From: Prorocentrum cordatum
Taxonomy: Eukaryota; Sar; Dinophyceae; Prorocentrales; Prorocentraceae
DNA: 64,000 bases
NCBI GenBank assembly: GCA_963575745.1
Contig: CAUYUJ010012603.1
Location: 161,501-225,500, forward strand
Direction of reading: 5' to 3'
Numbering within the stretch: the stretch's first letter is position 1; the number at the start of each line of letters is the position of its first letter. Both the position numbers and the translations under genes were made by a program. Under the pieces are notes generated by a model, which saw nothing but the letters and a program-made list of their open reading frames with translations, did no database searches and had not been told where the DNA came from. Positions 21,640-31,053 of the stretch are shown piece by piece.

Positions 21640-21895
21640 ACGCCGGGACGCCCGGGACACCCGGGACACCGCCAGGCCCAACAGTGACACCTCCCGGCCA
21701 CCGACGGACGGGAAACGGACTTTCGCTCCTGCTGACACCCGGGACACCCGGGACACCGCCCGGTCCAACTGGGACACCTCCCAGCCACGGGCGGACGGGG
21801 AACGGACTACACCCGGGACACCCAGGACACCGCCCGGCCCATCTGGGACACCTCCCAGCAACTGGCGGAGGGGAACGGACTTTCGCTCCCACTTC
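21640..21895 (+). repeat. CCCGGGACACC minisatellite
   Basis: Three higher-order units (about 75-105 bp), each with CCCGGGACACCCGGGACACC or a close variant, then 'cgcc(c/a)gg', 'gacacctccc' and a 'ggacgggaaacggact'-like segment. The GGGACACC core recurs inside the (ATC)n block at 22,341-23,540. Confidence 0.8.
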
Positions 21896-21921
21896 GACCT
21901 AGCTACAGGAGGATCACGCGC

Positions 21922-22028
21922 AGCTGCGCCTCGCCCGCACGCACGACACGAACACGAAACCGAAACCGATTTCCCGGTGGGGGGTCTCCGTTACACTGCG
22001 ATCTCACCCCCCAACCTCCGATACATAA
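21922..22028 (+). repeat. Dispersed repeat DR3, copy 2
   Basis: Nearly identical to 23,740-23,858: 'cgcctcgcccgcacgcacg', 'cgaaaccgaaaccgatttcc', 'gatctcacccc', 'cctccgat', 'catacata'. Both near-identical copies sit just 3' of GGGACACC minisatellite DNA. Confidence 0.8.
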
Positions 22029-22095
22029 ATATATACATACCTATACGACCACCCTTCGGGTGATAAGGAGGTTCAGGAGGGGGAGGAACCAACGT

Positions 22096-22340
22096 CTCAC
22101 TCGATCGGTCTCACTATCGATCTCACTATCGATCTCACTATCGGTTTCGCTCGATCGATCTCACTCGATCAATCTCACAATCGATCTCACTCGATCTATT
22201 TGATTCGATCGATGTCACAATCGATCTGACTATCGTTCTCACAGTCGATCTCACTATCGATCCCACTATCAATCTCACAATCGATGTCACATTCGGTCTC
22301 ACCATCGATCCCACTATCGATATCACAATCGATCTTGCAA
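22096..22340 (+). repeat. ATCGATCTCACT minisatellite
   Basis: About twenty 12-bp units (TCTCACTATCGA and variants). ATCGAT makes each unit partly palindromic. It passes directly into the (ATC)n block. Confidence 0.85.
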
Positions 22341-22383
22341 TCAATGCCATCATCATCAACATCATCGTCATCAACGTCACCAA

Positions 22384-22445
<62 letters not shown>

Positions 22446-22453
22446 CCATCATT

Positions 22454-22502
<49 letters not shown>

Positions 22503-22834
22503 CCAGGACACCATCGACATCATCACCTCATCACCATCATCATCAACATTATCATCATCATATCCATCAGCATCGGCACACCATCATCGTCACCATCATC
22601 ATCAACATCACCATCATCGGGACACCATCATCATCATCATCGTCGGAACACCACCATCATCATCATGCCATCATCATGAACATCATCACCAACATCATCA
22701 CCAGAACACCATCATCAACAGCAACATCACCAACATCCAACTCATCATCATCGGAACACTATCATCATGGTCACCATCATCAGTATCATCACCATCACCA
22801 TCACCATCACCATCACCATCACCATCACCATCAC

Positions 22835-22883
<49 letters not shown>

Positions 22884-23071
22884 GGGACACCATCATCATC
22901 AACATCAGCATCATCATCACCAACATCATCGGACCACCATCATCAAAATCATCATTATCACTTCATCATCATCCTCATTATCAACAACATCATCATCGGG
23001 ACACCATCATCGTTATCATCATCATCAACATCCCCATCATCGGGACACCATCACCACCATCATCATCAACC

Positions 23072-23115
<44 letters not shown>

Positions 23116-23362
23116 GGGACACCATGATCATCAAATTCATCATCATCATCATCATATCGTCATCGTCTCATCACCATCAACATCACCAGGATCACCAACA
23201 TCATCATAATCATCATAATCAGCATCATCATCATCAGTGGGACACCATCATCATCAGCAACATCATCATCACCAACATCATCATCGGGAAACCATCATCA
23301 TCACCACCATTGCCAGCATCATCATGATCAACATCGTCAACATCATCGTCAACATCATCATC

Positions 23363-23394
<32 letters not shown>

Positions 23395-23450
23395 CATCGG
23401 GACACCATCATCATCACCACCATCACCATCACCATCACCATCACCATCAC

Positions 23451-23517
<67 letters not shown>

Positions 23518-23540
23518 GACATCATCATCATCAACATCAT
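22341..23540. repeat. Long (ATC)n block seeded with GGGACACC
   Basis: About 1.2 kb of ATC with CAC/CAA/CAG variants. Exact or near copies of ATCGGGACACCATC interrupt it at about 22,618, 22,883, 22,997, 23,040, 23,115, 23,238 and 23,399, plus weaker forms at 22,641, 22,700 and 22,751. Long frames (poly-His, poly-Ser, poly-Ile) exist because ATC repeats contain no plus-strand stop. Confidence 0.9.
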
Positions 23541-23735
23541 CGGGACACCGACGAGACACCGGCGGGACACTGGTGGGACACCGCAGGCCACCGGCCCCCG
23601 GAGAGGAATCATTTGGTCCGGCCGCGCCTCAGCTGGAGGCGGGACACCGGCGGGACACCGCGGGCCACCGGCCCCCGGAAAGGAATCATTTGGTCCGGCC
23701 GCGCCTCAGCCGGAGGAGACTTTCTTCTCGCCCGC
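23541..23735 (+). repeat. GGGACACC units and a 77-bp direct duplication
   Basis: Several 'cgggacaccgg' units and a 77-bp unit present twice: 'ggaatcatttggtccggccg' starts at 23,605 and 23,682. Confidence 0.85.
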
Positions 23736-23739
23736 CCAC

Positions 23740-23858
23740 GCAGCTTCGCCTCGCCCGCACGCACGGCACGCACGAACACGAAACCGAAACCGATTTCCCG
23801 GTACGGGGGCTGTCCGTTCCACTTCGATCTCACCCCCTCACCTCCGATCCATACATAA
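23740..23858 (+). repeat. Dispersed repeat DR3, copy 3
   Basis: See 21,922-22,028. Again it follows directly on GGGACACC repeats, so the two sequences appear to have been duplicated together. Confidence 0.8.
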
Positions 23859-23869
23859 GCATCTATGGA

Positions 23870-24010
23870 TGCGTACACATTACAGGTATGTGTACATACA
23901 TCGATGTATGTGTACATACATCGATGTATGTGTAGATATATAGATGTATGTACACACGTGCATATATGTACACACATATGTTGCATATCTATATAAAGAT
24001 ATGTATGAAT
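23870..24010. repeat. TGTA/TACA compound microsatellite
   Basis: 'tgtgtacatacatcgatgta' occurs twice in tandem at about 23,889-23,930, followed by TATA/CATA-rich DNA. Confidence 0.75.
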
Positions 24011-24131
24011 GAATACGATATGAATGTGACCCCCCCCCCGCACCCCCAATCGACGGACTGGGGGGGCATCCTCCTCATCATCACACTCTTCCTCCTCCAG
24101 CTCTTCTTCCTCCAAGCGCTGTTCAGTCAGT

Positions 24132-24460
24132 CGCAATTGCAGTCCAATCGATTGCAGTCCAATAGATTGCAATCCAATCGATTGCAATCAAATCCATTGA
24201 CAAGCCAGTCGATATCAATCCGAACGATTGCAATCCAACATATTGCAATCCAATCGATTGCACTCCAAGCGATCGCAAGCAAATCGCTTGAAAGCCAATC
24301 GATTGAAAACCAATTGAGTGCACTCCAATCGATTTCACTCCATTCGATTGATATCCTACCAATTACAATTGTTTGCAACGAATTGCAATCCAATTGACTG
24401 AATTGCAATTGATTGCAGCCCAATTGAGTGCAATCCAGCTGGTCAATGCAATCGATTGAA
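24132..24460 (+). repeat. 15-bp satellite GATTGCAATCCAATC, forward array
   Basis: About twenty units of exactly 15 bp with substitutions. The register is kept, so one plus frame repeats LQSNR and then degenerates to IAIQS/IALQA. The same satellite occurs in reverse complement at 26,095-26,345 and 26,615-26,665. Confidence 0.85.
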
Positions 24461-24590
24461 CCAAAGCTTACACCACATGGAGTCCACCACAAATGATGCA
24501 CCACGAATCTTGCACCACATAGCTCAAACACAATTGATGATTCCGGTAGCTCCTACCACCTAGGTCGCACCACATGGCTCACAGCACAGG
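24461..24590 (+). repeat. 15-bp satellite TTGCACCACATAGCT, forward array
   Basis: Units such as 'cttgcaccacatagctc', 'gtcgcaccacatggctc' and 'atgcaccacgaat'. Relatives lie at 25,845-26,060 (reverse), 31,905-32,010, 39,660-39,795, 50,885-51,075 and inside the foldback at 9,230. Confidence 0.7.
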
Positions 24591-24769
24591 GAGGAGGGAG
24601 CATAGAGGGAGGATGTAGGAGGTTGGAAGGAAAGGGAGGAAGAGCATGGGGCGGTAGCGCGTATGTAGGCCTGGGCGGTTGAGTGTTTTCAGCCCTTCAA
24701 GCCGAAACCCGTGGAAAATCGTGCCGCTGTTACTATAGTTCTCCTTCTCCTCATTCTCTCCCCTCCTCT
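24591..24769. other. Unassigned, purine-rich then mixed
   Basis: AG-rich at 24,585-24,650, then mixed. Nothing recognisable. Confidence 0.4.
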
Positions 24770-25400
24770 TCCCCTTCCCCATACCATTAATGTTCCTCCT
24801 ATCGCTCCATTTCTCCTTCCTCTTCCACAGAGGCGATGGGATGAGGATGATAGGGAAGACGAATAGCGTCAGGACGAGGAGGACGAACACGAGGATGATG
24901 AGGAGTAAGAGGGTCAGGGGATGGAAGGGGACGAGGAAGAGGATGAGTGAGACAAGCAGGACGATGATGAGCTCATCCTTAACATCCTTATACTCATACT
25001 CCTCCTCCTCTTAGTTATAACCCTCCTCCTCCACTCCTCCTCATCTCATCTTCCTGCTTTTCTGCCCCCCCCCCTCTGTTACTCATATTTACCTTACCCC
25101 TCATCTCCCCTTTCATCATATTTATCTTCCTCCTGCTCCCTCCCCTCCTTCTCGGATAGGAGGAGTAGTATGAGGGAGACGCGAAGGATCAGTTCATCTT
25201 CCTCCTGCTACCCTCACTCTTCCATCGTCGCCATCCTTCTCCTCCTCATATTCACGCTCGCCCCCTTCCTTATACTTCTCCTCCCACCGCCTTTTCGGGC
25301 GATGAAGAGAAGGCGGAGCGATAGGAGAAGGGTGAATGGCATTCTGAATGGTACGGGGAAACGGAGTATGGACAACGGAGGCGAGGGATGTAGAGGAGGG
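24770..25400. repeat. Inverted core: pyrimidine and purine blocks
   Basis: The left segment (about 24,770-24,900: 'ttccccataccatt', 'ctcctatcgctcc', then 'gatgggatgaggatga') matches in reverse complement the right segment (about 25,250-25,375, which reversed gives 'ttccccgtaccatt', 'ctcctatcgctcc'). The strand switches repeatedly between polypyrimidine and polypurine. No gene is seen. Confidence 0.55.
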
Positions 25401-25844
25401 GTATCAGGACGTGGAGGAAAAGGATGCCAATAAAGAGGTGGCGGATGAAGAGGAAGAGCAGCAGGAGAAGAATGGTGAACATCAAGAGGAGGAGGACAAG
25501 AAAGAGGGGGAGGAGGGGTACGAAAACGAGGCGGACAATTGAAGAGGAGGATGGGGAGAAAGAGGAAGTGGCGGACAATTGAAGAGGACGAGGAGTTCCG
25601 GGGGGTGCTAGGAGGAGGAGGATGCGTAGGAAGGATGTGAAGACGGCGGGGAGTCGACCGATGAACAAGAAATTCAAAAATCATGTACCCTCCTTCCGAT
25701 TCTCAAACTTATCCTCCTCATCATCATTGAATCAATCCTGCTGCTTCTCCGCCATCCTCTTCTTTGAAGTCCTTAGGAGTCTTGAATGTACGCTCAAGGA
25801 AATAGTGTTAGCAAGGTTGCCCGACAACAGGCGGCCGGCTTGCA
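25401..25844. other. Purine-rich then mixed, no recognised gene
   Basis: GAGGA-rich DNA to about 25,625 with a repeated 'gaagaggaggatggggag'-like phrase, then mixed sequence. Confidence 0.4.
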
Positions 25845-26060
25845 CTATGTGTGGTGCAATGTGGGTGGTAGACGCTACATGACGCAAACTTTGTGGTGCA
25901 AACTTTGTAGAGTGAGCTACGTGATGTGAGCCATGTGGTGCGATCCATGTGGTACGAGCTGGCGTACTCATCTGTGTAGTCTGAGCGATGTGTTGCAAGT
26001 TTCATGGTGCACCATGCGTGTGTGCAATCACTGTGGTGTAAGCTATGTGGTCCAATCGAT
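25845..26060 (-). repeat. 15-bp satellite TTGCACCACATAGCT, inverted array
   Basis: Plus strand shows 'gtggtgcaaactttg', 'catgtggtgcgatcc', 'ctatgtggtccaatc', the reverse complement of the array at 24,461-24,590. Confidence 0.7.
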
Positions 26061-26094
26061 GCCATTGCAAGGAAAGTGGTAGAATTGCAATGCG

Positions 26095-26345
26095 TTCAAA
26101 CATTCGATTGCAACCGATCGGATCGTAATCGGGTGGGTTCCAATCGATTGCACGTCAATCGATTTGATTGCAATGCGTTTGCGAACGGTTCTAACCGATA
26201 GGACTGCAATCGATTGGAATGGAACCCATTGGGCTGCAACCGATTGGCTTTAAATCGATTGTCGTTCAATGTATTGTGCTGCGGTCGATTGAATTGCAAT
26301 TGATTGAATTGCAATCGAAAGGATCGCAATCGACCGGACTGCAGT
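26095..26345 (-). repeat. 15-bp satellite GATTGCAATCCAATC, inverted array
   Basis: Plus strand shows 'gattggattgcaatc'-type units, such as 'actgcaatcgattgg' and 'gcaaccgattggctt'. It is the reverse complement of 24,132-24,460. Units are more diverged than in the forward array. Confidence 0.75.
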
Positions 26346-26739
26346 CTACTGTGGCGACGGCGCAGACGTCAGGAGGGCAGCGACGGGCGGCAACATGTCG
26401 GCGGACCCGGCAGCGGAGCTCACATCATTATAGAGGGCAGAAAATCCACCCCGACAAGAACCACCCCGACACGCGAAGCAGTTTAGTAAACGCGCCCAAA
26501 GAAGGCATCGAACTGGGCGGGGCTGCTTAGCAAACGCCCAGGGCCGTTTCGTAAACGCCAATGGTCCGGTCTGGGTGGGTCTTCTTTCCTCGACACTAGG
26601 CGCAGGCCATGAACTTGCGATGAAGTGGATTGCCATCGATTGGCTTGCAATCGATTGGACTGCGGTGGCGAGGCGCCGACGAGGCGGCCTCCGCGGCCGC
26701 GCCTTCCGCCGTCCGCGCCCCCCCGCGCTCTTTCTCCTC
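26346..26739. other. Unassigned, with a short 15-bp satellite remnant
   Basis: Three 'gtaaacgcc'-type segments lie at 26,485-26,560, and inverted 15-bp satellite units ('gattggcttgcaatc', 'gattggactgcgg') at 26,615-26,665. No gene is recognised. Confidence 0.45.
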
Positions 26740-26880
26740 CTCTGCCCCTGCTCCTCCTACTCCTGCTGCTGCTGCTTTCCTTCCCTCCCCCCTCCTCCTC
26801 CTCCCCCTCCTCCTCCTCCTCCTCCTCATTCTCCTCTCCTCCTCCTCCTCTCCTCCTCATCCTCCTCCTCCTTCTCGAAC
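26740..26880. repeat. (CTC)n microsatellite
   Basis: CTC with TGC and CAT interruptions. Confidence 0.9.
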
Positions 26881-26938
26881 GCTTGCGAAAACCTGCGAAA
26901 CAAAAAACAATGTAAGCAATAACACGCAGCGAAGACGC

Positions 26939-26962
26939 TGGAAACAAAACACAACACACAAC

Positions 26963-27008
<46 letters not shown>
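26939..27008. repeat. (AAC)n tract 1
   Basis: Pure AAC at about 26,965-27,008 after a looser ACAACAC start. It forms the left boundary of module M1. Confidence 0.9.
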
Positions 27009-27012
<4 letters not shown>

Positions 27013-27772
27013 TACTAGCACGCGGGGACACACCGTTCTCACCAGTGCCAGGGTTTTCATAGGAGGCGGGCAATACCCCCACTTTGTGGGGGGGCCGGTT
27101 CAAGCTCTACCAAATTTCCAAACGACTCTTCGCCACCACCCACACCCAGCTTCCCGCCCTATGACGTTCGGACACTTCACTTCGTGGCATGCGGACGACC
27201 GTGGCTACTATTCAGGGCCCCGCGGCCGACGACGACGGCGTGCGCGCGCGAAGAAAAAACGAATGTGTCCCGCATGGTATTATTTGACAGGGATGATGGC
27301 CCTGGCAGGTGCGCAACCGTTGTTGCAGAAGTTCGAAAAAGTTGCTCGCAAAAGCCCGTTTGACAGAAATGTTTAAAAAGTGTTGGGTTTCCTACGAATC
27401 CGCAAGAGCGCGCGGGATGAAATTTTGACATTTTTTTTTGAAAAACCATTGGTGTTTTGATGTTTTTATGTTAAAATCGCTACGAAAACTAAGGTTTTGG
27501 AAGGATTTCGTCTTGCGCGCGCGAATGTCCACTTTACCTTATTTTTTGCAAGGGATTCTTGAAGTTTGGTTATGTTAGAACAAGAAATGTCCACTTTAGC
27601 TTATTTTTTGCAAGGGAAAACCGATCGTAACAACACAACCGGATCCGGACTCCCCCGTTTTGCCTGAGACTTCCTCGCGAAAATGATGAAAATGAGGCTG
27701 CGGCCTAGGCGCGGCGGGGGGGTCGTGCACCAGGGGTCCCAACAATAATTATTCTTAAGAAGAAATAATGTT
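27009..27772 (+). mobile_element. AAC-bounded module M1, first copy
   Basis: A 764-bp unit starting 'aattactagcacg' and ending 'aataatgttc', nearly identical to 30,034-30,797 (offset 3,025) with only scattered substitutions. It contains an internal pair of 'aatgtccacttta' + 'cttattttttgcaaggg' blocks at about 27,524 and 27,586. Both copies have (AAC)n on both sides. It is probably a repeat that inserts into, or carries, AAC; it could also be a segmental duplication. Confidence 0.75.
27086..27376 (+). CDS. 97-codon ORF conserved between M1 copies, unknown
   Basis: An ORF whose predicted protein appears identical to the ORF at 30,111-30,401, although the surrounding copies differ at several sites. 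Features are a His/Pro-rich start, the central basic run RGRRRRRARAKKKR, then a hydrophobic YYLTGMMALAGAQPLL and a short tail. It resembles no family known to me. The opposite strand is also open, so chance openness in a recent duplicate cannot be excluded. Confidence 0.25.
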   Translation: MGGPVQALPNFQTTLRHHPHPASRPMTFGHFTSWHADDRGYYSGPRGRRRRRARAKKKRMCPAWYYLTGMMALAGAQPLLQKFEKVARKSPFDRNV

Positions 27773-27816
27773 CAACAACAACAACAACAACAACAGTAAC
27801 AACAACAACCACAATC

Positions 27817-27849
<33 letters not shown>

Positions 27850-27892
27850 CCAATAACAACAACAACAGCAACAACAACAGCAACGACAACAA
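27773..27892. repeat. (AAC)n tract 2
   Basis: AAC with AGC, CAC and GAC interruptions between modules M1 and M2. Confidence 0.9.
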
Positions 27893-28556
27893 CAATTATT
27901 TAAAACTGATCGCTTTCACTGGCACGCGTGTCTTGCATTCCGTATACTCCAACCCTCGATACCCGCCCACTTCGTTTTCGATTGCACCCCTCGCGGGGGG
28001 AATCTCTTCCTCGTCGGCCACTGACTGAAAAGCGAAGTCTCGAGCGAGAGCGCCGTTCCTGAGTTCGGGGGCCTCTCTGGCTAGGGCCTCTCGGAAGACC
28101 TATGGGGAAATACCGACCGCGAGCCCTTGTTGCCGTGTCCAGGGCTCCACCAACTTGCCTGAATTACAAGAAAGTCTCGAGGGCGGGTGCCGTTCCTGAG
28201 TTCGGGGGCCTTCTTGGCAAGGGGCTCTCAGAATAAATCGTGAAGAAGTATCAAGCAGGAGCCTTTTGTCGTCGTGGCTGGGCCCACCCAACTTGATTGA
28301 ATTGCGAGGAGTCTCGAGCGAGAGCGCCAGTCCTGAGTTCGGAGGCCTCTCTGGCCAGGGTGTCTCGTAAATTGTGAAGAGGTATCGAGCGGGAGCCGTT
28401 GTTGTCGTAGTTGGGCCTCCACGGGCGCCCTTTTAGGGTCAAGCCAACGCTCGAGCGGGAGCCTCGCTTTCAGAGAAGATGTAGCCGGCGTCGAGGCGAG
28501 AGCGCCCGGAACCGTTTCGGGTGATCAGCAATAATTATTCTCTTGAAGTGAGTATT
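27893..28556 (+). repeat. AAC-bounded module M2 with 137-bp tandem repeats
   Basis: The 5' part ('accctcgatacccgccc', 'cttcg', 'ttcgat') is homologous to the 5' part of module M3. Then come three units of about 137 bp starting TCTCGAG at 28,038, 28,175 and 28,312, each with 'cctgagttcggggg', a 'ggcctctctggc'-like stretch and a 'gcgggagcc' stretch. The end carries the boundary motif 'aataattattctc' and 'gaagtgagtattc' before the next AAC tract. Confidence 0.75.
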
Positions 28557-28590
28557 CAACAACAGCAACAACGACAACAACAACAACAAT
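28557..28590. repeat. (AAC)n tract 3
   Basis: Short AAC run with GAC/AGC interruptions between M2 and M3. Confidence 0.85.
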
Positions 28591-29974
28591 CAGTTTAAGA
28601 CTGTTCGCCCTTATCTGCTCGAGTGTCCAAGAACGCGTATTTCCCACACCCTCGATACCCGCCCTCTTCGTCTTCGATCGAACACCCTTTTGGGGGGTAT
28701 ACCTTTCTTCCCTGCAGGCAGGGCCCCGGCAAGCGGTGGGGCGGCCGCGAACCGTCGGCCTGGCCAGCGACAGCGCTGATCGGCGGGGCGGCCGCAGACC
28801 GTCGACCCGACCCCAAGAGGGACGGACAGGGGACCGACCACGACGACGACGACGATGACGACGTCGACGACGACGGCGACGGCGACGACGACGAGCGAAA
28901 GCGAGAGCGAGAGAGAACGACAGCAAGGCCACAAGGACACGAAGTAGGCCACGAAGGGCGACAGCGGGGACACGAAGGGAATGCGTATGGGGCCAGGAAG
29001 AGCGCGAACGAGCGGGGGCCACGAAGGGCATACGTATACTGGGCCGCGGAGGGCAAGGACGGGGCCAATGAGGGCAGCAACGGGGCCACGAAGGGCAGCG
29101 AGGGAGCCACGAAGGGCGACAGCGGGGCCACGAAAGGCATGCATATGGGGCCACCACGGGCGCGAACGAGCGGGGGCCACGAAGAGCATACATATATGAG
29201 GCCACGGAAAGCAGCGAGGGGGCCACGAAGGGCAGCGAGGGGGCCGTGAAGGGCTGCAACGGGGCCACGAAGGGCTGCGACGGGGCCACGAAGGGCAGCG
29301 AGGGGGCCACGAAGGGCTACAACGGGGCCACGAAACAAAGCAAGGGGGCCACGAGGGGCTGCAACGGGGCCACGCGAAGGGCAGCGAGGACGCCACGAGG
29401 GGCTGCAACGGGGCCGCGAAGGGCAGCGAGGGGGCCACGAAGGGCTGCAACGGGGACAGGAAACAAAGCGAAGGGGCCACGAAGGGCTGCAACGGGGCCA
29501 CGAAGGGCAGCGAGATCCCGATTCTTAGGTAATCTGTGAGGGAGTCCTAAACGTGAGCGCGACTCCAGGGCGCCTCGGTGTCGGGAGCGCGGCACTTGAA
29601 TAAATTGCAAGAATTTCCACCGCAAGGACAATATTCTTCAGTCAATTTCAAGCAAATCTCCAGCGAGAGCGCGACTCCAGAGCGCCGGGAGAGCGATTCC
29701 TGAATAAATTATAAGGAAGTCCCCAGCGAGAGCGCGATTCCTGAAACAAATGCAAGGGAGTCTCGGGCGGGAGCGGGGGTCCTGGCTAAATTGTGAGGAA
29801 GTCTAAGGGGGGAGCCGTTGATGTTGTAACCCGGGGGCCAACGACACAGTTTGACGCTCAAGACTTTCCCTGATAAAAAACAGGGTGCGAGCCCCGGAAA
29901 AGGCACTTCAATCGAGAAAAACAATGTGCACCGGACGGGGGGGATCAACAAACAATCTTCTTCAGAAATGAGAA
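28591..29974 (+). repeat. AAC-bounded module M3
   Basis: The 5' part matches module M2. The middle holds a (GAC)n segment (about 28,838-28,895) and the 21-bp minisatellite listed separately. The 3' part (29,530-29,830) has repeated 'agcgagagcgcgattcctga' + 'aataaat' units related to the 137-bp repeats of M2. It ends with a diverged boundary motif ('caatcttcttcagaaatgag', 'aattc') before AAC. Confidence 0.65.
28925..29513 (+). repeat. 21-bp minisatellite GGGGCCACGAAGGGCAGCGAG
   Basis: About 25 units of 21 bp (7 codons). The plus frame repeats GATKGSE/GATKGCN; the minus strand repeats VAPLQPF/VAPSLPF for about 290 codons without a stop. Units keep the 7-codon register well, so a repetitive coding sequence is conceivable, but both strands are equally open and no signal peptide or flanking domain is seen. 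Confidence 0.8.
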
Positions 29975-30033
29975 TTCAACAACAACAACAACAACGACGA
30001 CGACGACGACGACACCAACAACAACAACAACAA
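29975..30033. repeat. (AAC)n tract 4 with (ACG)n
   Basis: AAC, then 'gacgacgacg', then AAC, immediately before the second copy of M1. Confidence 0.9.
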
Positions 30034-30797
30034 CAATTACTAGCACGTGGGGACACTCCGTTCTCACCAGTGCCAGGGTTTTCATAGGAGGCGGGCAATA
30101 CCCCCACTTTGTGGGGGGGCCGGTTCAAGCTCTACCAAATTTCCAAACGACTCTTCGCCACCACCCACACCCAGCTTCCCGCCCTATGACGTTCGGACAC
30201 TTCACTTCGTGGCATGCGGACGACCGTGGCTACTATTCAGGGCCCCGCGGCCGACGACGACGGCGTGCGCGCGCGAAGAAAAAACGAATGTGTCCCGCAT
30301 GGTATTATTTGACAGGGATGATGGCCCTGGCAGGTGCGCAACCGTTGTTGCAGAAGTTCGAAAAAGTTGCTCGCAAAAGCCCGTTTGACAGAAATGTTTA
30401 AAAAGTGTTGGGTTTCCTACGAATCCGCAAGAGCGCGCGGGATGAAATTTTGACATTTTGTTTTTAAAAAACCATTGTTTTTTTTGATGTTTTTATGTTA
30501 AAATCGCTACGAAAACTAAGGTTTTGGAAGGATTTCGTCTTGCGCGCGCGAATGTCCACTTTACCTCATTTTTTGCAAGGGATTCTTGAAGTTTGGTTAT
30601 GTTAGAACAAGAAATGTCCACTTTAGCTTATTTTTTGCAAGGGAAAGCGGGCCGTAACAAAACAACCGGATCCGGACCAACCCGTTTTGCCTGAGACTTC
30701 CTCACGAAAATGATGAAAATGTGGCTGCGGCCTAGGCGCGGCGGGGGGGTCGTGCACCAGGGGTCCCAACAATAATTATTCTTTAGAAGTAATAATG
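30034..30797 (+). mobile_element. AAC-bounded module M1, second copy
   Basis: See 27,009-27,772. The homology starts at 'aattactagcacg' and stops at 'aataatgttc', exactly at the AAC tracts on both sides. Its ORF is 30,111-30,401. Confidence 0.75.
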
Positions 30798-30799
30798 TT

Positions 30800-30831
<32 letters not shown>

Positions 30832-30911
30832 ACAGCAACAGCAACAGCAACAACAACATTAGCAGCAACAGCAGCAACAGCAACAACAACAGCAGCAACA
30901 ACAACAACCAT

Positions 30912-30945
<34 letters not shown>

Positions 30946-31008
30946 ACAGCAACAACAACAACACCACCACCAACAACAACAACAACAACAACAATAGCAA
31001 CAACAAGG

Positions 31009-31051
<43 letters not shown>

Positions 31052-31053
31052 CG
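30798..31053. repeat. (AAC)n tract 5
   Basis: About 255 bp of AAC with AGC, ACC, CAT and GAC variants, the longest AAC tract in the window. Confidence 0.9.
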
